From: Dactylosporangium sp040689395
GTDB taxonomy: Bacteria > Actinomycetota > Actinomycetes > Mycobacteriales > Micromonosporaceae
Reading direction: 5' to 3'
Length of the DNA: 64,000 bases
Assembly: GCF_040689395.1 (NCBI RefSeq)
Contig: NZ_JBFAZX010000001.1
Location: 186,001-250,000 of the forward strand
The translations under genes and the position numbers were made by a program. The notes under the pieces are model-generated. The model was not told the DNA's origin and ran no database searches. It was given only the letters and a program-made list of their open reading frames with translations. Position 1 is the stretch's first letter. Every line of letters begins with the position of its first letter. Below are positions 60,187 through 64,000 of the stretch, piece after piece.

Positions 60187-61227
60187 CGATGTCTCGGCCG
60201 CCGGGTCCGGACGCTGTTGTGTCCGACGCGTAATCGCGATCGAAATGGCGGCCCCCGCCGCGGTCAACGCATCCGCGAGTATGAACAGGATCCGCGACGC
60301 GAGCGCGATGCCGAGGGCGGTTCCGGCGGCGTTTGGTGCGGGCAGGGCTGGCACCAAGGCGGCTACCAGCACGGCCTCGCGCACACCGAGTCCGGACGGC
60401 GCGAAGATGGCGAACAGGCTGATCGTCAAGGCGAGGGCGAAGGCGCCGACAGACCGGATGAGACCGTTCACACCGGGGGTCGCTTGTGCGTTGGCCAGCA
60501 GCCAGAGGTGCACCCCGAAGCAGATCCAGCCAATCGACGCCCACCCGACGACCCGGAGCACACCGGACCAAGTCAGCGAATGTGTGAGTGGCGGCCGTCG
60601 CAGCAAACGCAGGAGCAACTGGACAAGACGCGTCAGCACCGGCGGAACGGCACAGAGGATCGCGACTGGAAGCAGCGCGATCATGGCATAGAGAGCGAAC
60701 CTCACCGGCTCGGCGTAGGTCGCATCGTCGCTGGTGCTGCTGATCAGTGCCGGCACAGCGAGCGTGCCGAGGCCGAGAGCGGCGGTGGTGCCGAGGCCGA
60801 CCGTGACTATCGACGCCAGAAACGCGCGAGCGCGTGGCAGCCCGGCACGGCGGCCGAGCTCCATCTGCATCACGTACGCCCACACGCTTCCAGGCAGGTA
60901 CTTGCCCAGGGCGCCGATGAAGTTGATCTCGGTTGCGGCGATGAAGGACACGTCGTGCTCGAGATCCCTCAGGCTCGCCTTCCAGGCCATCACGTTGGCC
61001 AACATGCCAATGACGAGCGCCACGAAGGACAGCAGCACGGACTGCCATGCCAGGCCGAGCCAGGTCTGACGGACCTCGGCCCACTGCGTAACGACGGCGT
61101 AGGTCATGAACGCGGCGATGGCGAGCGCGAGCACGATCTTCAGTGCGGCTACGACGATTCGTCGCGCATTCGATACTGGGCGTTCGGGCGGTGCCGACGC
61201 ACTTACCGTCGCAACGGTGTTCACCAC
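60181..61227 (-). CDS. Lysylphosphatidylglycerol-synthase-type (UPF0104) membrane protein
   Basis: The 348-residue polytopic protein has about eight helices and the family landmarks ALGKYLPGSVWAYVMQMELG, RRAGLPRARAF and FAPSGLGVREAVL. UPF0104 proteins are flippases or integral-membrane partners in glycan and lipid pathways. There is no C-terminal lysyltransferase domain. Start is GTG at 61227 or 61224. It runs against the operon and against the following aminotransferase; 61228-61534 holds the divergent promoters and no gene. Confidence 0.85.
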   Translation of the reverse strand: MVNTVATVSASAPPERPVSNARRIVVAALKIVLALAIAAFMTYAVVTQWAEVRQTWLGLAWQSVLLSFVALVIGMLANVMAWKASLRDLEHDVSFIAATEINFIGALGKYLPGSVWAYVMQMELGRRAGLPRARAFLASIVTVGLGTTAALGLGTLAVPALISSTSDDATYAEPVRFALYAMIALLPVAILCAVPPVLTRLVQLLLRLLRRPPLTHSLTWSGVLRVVGWASIGWICFGVHLWLLANAQATPGVNGLIRSVGAFALALTISLFAIFAPSGLGVREAVLVAALVPALPAPNAAGTALGIALASRILFILADALTAAGAAISIAITRRTQQRPDPAAETSS

Positions 61228-61534
61228 AGGTTAGGCCTCCGTTTGCGTTCCTTGCCGAGGCGCCCGTTGCCCTGACCAGGACAGGGGGCAAACGTGCCGA
61301 GTGTAGTCACCGCAGCCGGCGACGGGCACCCCGCCGTCAATAAATGTGCCGCATCTCCGGCCCGTTCGCACTGCTCGGGGTACTACAGACAGTGAAAGTG
61401 GCGATTACTCTCGCCAGAAGATCGGCGGCTTTTGTCGTTTCTGCGGAAAAAGTACCGATCGACTATGGCGGGTCCTAGAGCGGGAGCATGTAGTAGAGTC
61501 CCGCGCGGCACAACCCCGGCCAAGGAGTTTCGCA

Positions 61535-62635
61535 GTGATCCCCATTTCTTCAGTCCGTATCAGCGAGGAAGCGGAGCGTCTCGCTGTTGAGGTGATCCGC
61601 TCGGGCATGCTGGCTCAAGGCCCGATGGTCGCTCGCCTCGAGCGTGAGTTCGCCGAGTTTGTGGGCGTGGAACATGCGATCGCGGTGAACAACGGCACGA
61701 CCGCGCTCGTCGCGGCCGTCCAGGCGCTCGACCTCCAGCCGGGTGACGAGGTGATCACCAGTCCGTTCACGTTTGTCGCGACCCTCAACGCAATCCTCGA
61801 GGCCGGAGCCGTCGCTCGGTTCGCCGACATCCGGGAAGACGACTTCTGCATTGATCCCGAGGCCCTCGAAGCCGCGATCGGCCCGCGGACGAAGGTGCTG
61901 ATGCCCGTACACCTGTATGGGCAGACCGCGGACATGGAGAGGATCGCGCCGACCGCGCAGCGACACGGCCTGGCCCTCATCGAAGACGCCGCCCAGGCGC
62001 ACGGCGCCACGATCGGTGGGCGCGGCGCGGGCAGCTTCGGCATCGGTACGTTCTCGTTGTACGGCACGAAGAACATCACAACCGGCGAAGGTGGCGTGAT
62101 CACCACCAACGACGACCAGATCGCGGACCGTCTTCGGGTGCTGCGCAATCAGGGTATGCGGCAGCGCTACCAGTACGAGATGGCCGGCCACAACTACCGC
62201 CTGACCGACCTGCAGGCGGCGCTCGCCATCCCGCAGCTCGCGAGCTACGACGAGTTGGTGAAGCGGCGCAAGGAGAACGCCGCTCGGCTCTCGGCCGGCC
62301 TGCAGGGCATCCCGGGCGTGCGTGTCCCGGCCGAGCTGCTCGGCCGTTCGCACGTGTGGCACCAGTACACGGTGCTGATCACCGACGAGTCGCCCATCGG
62401 CCGCGATGAAGTCGTGCGGCTGCTGAACGAACGCGGCATCGGCTGCGGCATCTACTACCCCAAGGTCGTGTACGACTACGAGTGCTACGCGACCAACCCC
62501 AACGTGATCCCTGATCCGGCGCCAGTTGCCGAGCGGGTCGCTGCGCGGTGCCTGTCGTTGCCGGTGCACCAGCACCTGACCGACGACGAAGTCGATCAGG
62601 TGATCGAAGGCGTGCGGGCGGTGGTGACGGCATGA
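61535..62635 (+). CDS. DegT/DnrJ/EryC1 sugar aminotransferase
   Basis: The 366-residue PLP enzyme has NNGTTALVAAVQAL, SPFTFVATLNAILEAGA, LIEDAAQAHGA with the PLP-binding Asp, FSLYGTKNITTGEGG with the Schiff-base Lys, and NYRLTDLQAA. It aminates a keto group on a nucleotide sugar. I chose the GTG at 61535, supported by AAGGAG upstream; an ATG at 61346 would add 63 residues unlike the family. It overlaps the Gfo/Idh gene by 4 nt. Confidence 0.92.
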   Translation: MIPISSVRISEEAERLAVEVIRSGMLAQGPMVARLEREFAEFVGVEHAIAVNNGTTALVAAVQALDLQPGDEVITSPFTFVATLNAILEAGAVARFADIREDDFCIDPEALEAAIGPRTKVLMPVHLYGQTADMERIAPTAQRHGLALIEDAAQAHGATIGGRGAGSFGIGTFSLYGTKNITTGEGGVITTNDDQIADRLRVLRNQGMRQRYQYEMAGHNYRLTDLQAALAIPQLASYDELVKRRKENAARLSAGLQGIPGVRVPAELLGRSHVWHQYTVLITDESPIGRDEVVRLLNERGIGCGIYYPKVVYDYECYATNPNVIPDPAPVAERVAARCLSLPVHQHLTDDEVDQVIEGVRAVVTA

Positions 62636-63603
62636 ACGCGGCACGCCCCAAGGTCGTTCTGGTCGGAACCGGCTCGATGGGTTCTCTGCACGCACGGGTT
62701 CTCTTTCAGTCCGAGCGCTGCGATCTGGTGCGGGTCGTCGACCCCAACCGAGAGGCCGGCACGAGTGTCGCGAACCGGTTCGGCGCGCGGTGGACGCCGG
62801 AGCTGGGCGACCTCGACGACGCCGATGCCGTGGTCCTCGCGGCTCCGACGGAGCACCACTACAACGTCGCCCAGGAAATCCTCGCCGCGGACAAGCCACT
62901 GCTCATCGAGAAGCCCGTCTGCGCGAGCCTGGCCGAGAGCGAGGAGATCGTCGACCTGGCCGAGAAGCGCGGCCTGCCGCTGGTCTGCGGTCTTCTCGAA
63001 CGGTTCAACCCGGCCGTGATGACGGCGATGGCGCTGGTCGACCAGCCGGTCCATGTGGCCGCCATCCGGCACTCGCCGTATGTGCCACGCATCCGCACCG
63101 GGGTCGCGTGGGACCTGCTGGTGCACGATGTCGACCTGGCCATCCAGATCTTCGGCGGCGCCGAAGCGATCCGGGTGCGTGGCACGCTCGGGCACTTCCA
63201 CCCGCGCTCGTTGACCGCGGCCGAGGACGTGGCCGAGACGGTCATGACCTTTGCGGGGGGCGGCCTGGCGACGGTGTCCGCCAGCCGCATCAGCCAGCGC
63301 AAGATACGTGGCTTGACCATCTCCGAGATCGACCGCCTCATCGAGGTGGACCTGCTGCGCCGGGATGTGACCATCTACCGGCACGTCTCGCTCGACGCCG
63401 CCACCCCCGATGGGCGCGGCTATCGCCAGCAGAGCATTATCGAGATTCCCGAACTGACGACCAGTCGAGAGCCGCTGGCGGCCCAACTCGACCACTTCCT
63501 GGACATCATGGAAGGTCGTAGCGACGCTCAGGCCGAACGCGCCAGGATCCTGCCCTCGCACCGCGCCGTCGCGCGGGTCATCGGCGATCACCAGGCCGAG
63601 TAG
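62632..63603 (+). CDS. Gfo/Idh/MocA-family nucleotide-sugar dehydrogenase
   Basis: The 323-residue protein has the Rossmann motif VVLVGTGSMGSLHARVL, LIEKPVCASLAE with the EKP catalytic Lys, and a C-terminal alpha/beta domain with WDLLVHDVDLAI. This is the WlbA/WbpB class that oxidises nucleotide-sugar C3 for the partner aminotransferase; the direct coupling to a DegT gene supports that. Product would be a 3-amino sugar, possibly acylated by the LpxA-like protein. Confidence 0.9.
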   Translation: MNAARPKVVLVGTGSMGSLHARVLFQSERCDLVRVVDPNREAGTSVANRFGARWTPELGDLDDADAVVLAAPTEHHYNVAQEILAADKPLLIEKPVCASLAESEEIVDLAEKRGLPLVCGLLERFNPAVMTAMALVDQPVHVAAIRHSPYVPRIRTGVAWDLLVHDVDLAIQIFGGAEAIRVRGTLGHFHPRSLTAAEDVAETVMTFAGGGLATVSASRISQRKIRGLTISEIDRLIEVDLLRRDVTIYRHVSLDAATPDGRGYRQQSIIEIPELTTSREPLAAQLDHFLDIMEGRSDAQAERARILPSHRAVARVIGDHQAE

Positions 63604-63622
63604 GCCACGAGTCCGCGACGGT

Positions 63623-63649
63623 GGTGCCGCCTCAGCGCGGGGCGGCACC
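63623..63649 (+). terminator. Hairpin after the Gfo/Idh gene
   Basis: GGTGCCGCC / GGCGGCACC, perfect 9 bp with a 9-nt loop, lies 20 bases after the stop codon. There is no T tract. It may separate the two-gene sugar operon from the next gene. Confidence 0.6.
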
Positions 63650-63775
63650 TACGGACGCGGTGGTCTATGCTGCGCATCCGGTGGACCGGCCGTCGGACAA
63701 CCGCCCGGCGAGCCTGGATGTCAGTCCACGTGGAAAAGCTTGCCGATCCAGTCGTGCACGACCACGGAGCGTTAA

Positions 63776-64000
63776 ATGACATCAGTGGCGGAAAGGCCCA
63801 CCGGGGAACACCGCGTCGAAGCACCGTTGCGCACTCGCCGCTCCGGTGTCGCGTGGGCCGCCCTTGCGCTCGTGTTGTCCTGGTCCGTGCCATTGCTCAC
63901 ACATGCTCTGCGCATCGACTGGGTGCTTCCCATCCTCCTGCTGGTTGCGACCGCGAGCCTCCTGCGGTCGGGACGGACCGCGCTGGATCGGCTGGTGCTC
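63776..64000 (+). CDS. Polytopic membrane protein, N-terminal part (3' partial)
   Basis: Seventy-five codons are visible: a basic cytosolic start (MTSVAERPTGEHRVEAPLRT), then two hydrophobic helices (VAWAALALVLSWSVPLLTHA and WVLPILLLVATASLL). CGGAG precedes the ATG. The window ends within the gene. Location after sugar-nucleotide genes suggests a polymerase, ligase or flippase of the surface-glycan locus, but the visible part is not diagnostic. Confidence 0.65.
   Translation, partial: MTSVAERPTGEHRVEAPLRTRRSGVAWAALALVLSWSVPLLTHALRIDWVLPILLLVATASLLRSGRTALDRLVL

Noticed and set aside
61346..61534. 63-residue N-terminal extension of the DegT aminotransferase
   Set aside because: The extension does not resemble the family, whereas the GTG at 61535 has AAGGAG at the right distance.

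Overview
The window is high-GC actinobacterial chromosome. GTG starts and 4-nt ATGA/GTGA overlaps are frequent, and three IdeR/DmdR iron boxes are present. A SARP/BTAD-ATPase-TPR regulator, an LPxTG surface protein and the overall gene mix point to a filamentous actinomycete, most likely Micromonosporaceae. That placement is inference from gene content only. There is no rRNA, no CRISPR and no intact prophage.

1-10.2 kb is mostly housekeeping: a truncated membrane protein with a long Gly/Tyr-rich cytosolic tail, a NUDIX hydrolase, a FhuF-type ferric-siderophore reductase with its own iron box, an XRE regulator, a HAD phosphatase overlapping a peptide deformylase tail to tail, a flavohemoglobin, a CPBP protease and an EcsC protein with a histone-like Lys/Ala tail. 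tRNA-Ser(GCT) and tRNA-Arg(ACG) follow.

10.6-20.5 kb, next to the tRNAs, is an accessory region full of debris. It holds a MauE/SDR remnant, an intact FtsX-type ABC exporter pair, CHAT/TPR and IS6 remnants, and a truncated second copy of the flavohemoglobin promoter and 5' end. It ends with a thioester adhesin carrying four almost identical VaFE repeats and an LPVTG anchor. Next come an NmrA-like reductase divergent from a MerR regulator, and a small TSCPD protein behind a LexA-like box.

22.7-37.7 kb is a catabolic locus. Two minus-strand operons (DJ-1-like/phosphotriesterase-like/DJ-1/SDR and bicupin/ROK kinase) each carry the operator AACTGGT-N11-ACCAGT and surround a GntR/UTRA regulator. 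An ABC sugar-type importer, an esterase/amidohydrolase operon, a C45 acyltransferase/amidase and a FadR-type GntR gene all carry CTGYC-N-GRCAG palindromes. An intact IS1634-type element sits inside. The locus looks like a pathway for importing and stepwise hydrolysing an acylated, probably sugar-like compound. The substrate is unknown.

37.8-52.8 kb holds a hemerythrin protein, a BTAD regulator and an iron-regulated heme-acquisition locus. One arm is a six-gene operon (secreted Ig-like protein, HmuT, HmuU, HmuV, heme oxygenase, DUF2470). The divergent arm encodes an HtaA heme-binding protein with a WxL-like C-terminal domain, a DUF916-type WxL partner and a membrane-anchored Ig-like protein. 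An ECF sigma factor with a membrane partner and a small secreted protein follow.

53-64 kb is a surface-glycan or lipid locus: acyltransferase-3, an LpxA-like acyltransferase, ACP, FabG-like reductase, acyl-AMP ligase, LuxE, LuxC, a lysylphosphatidylglycerol-synthase-like membrane protein, DegT aminotransferase, a Gfo/Idh dehydrogenase and the start of a polytopic membrane protein. LuxC/LuxE without luciferase, beside an LpxA homologue in a Gram-positive, suggests an acyl group is made or reduced on a carrier for a cell-surface sugar.
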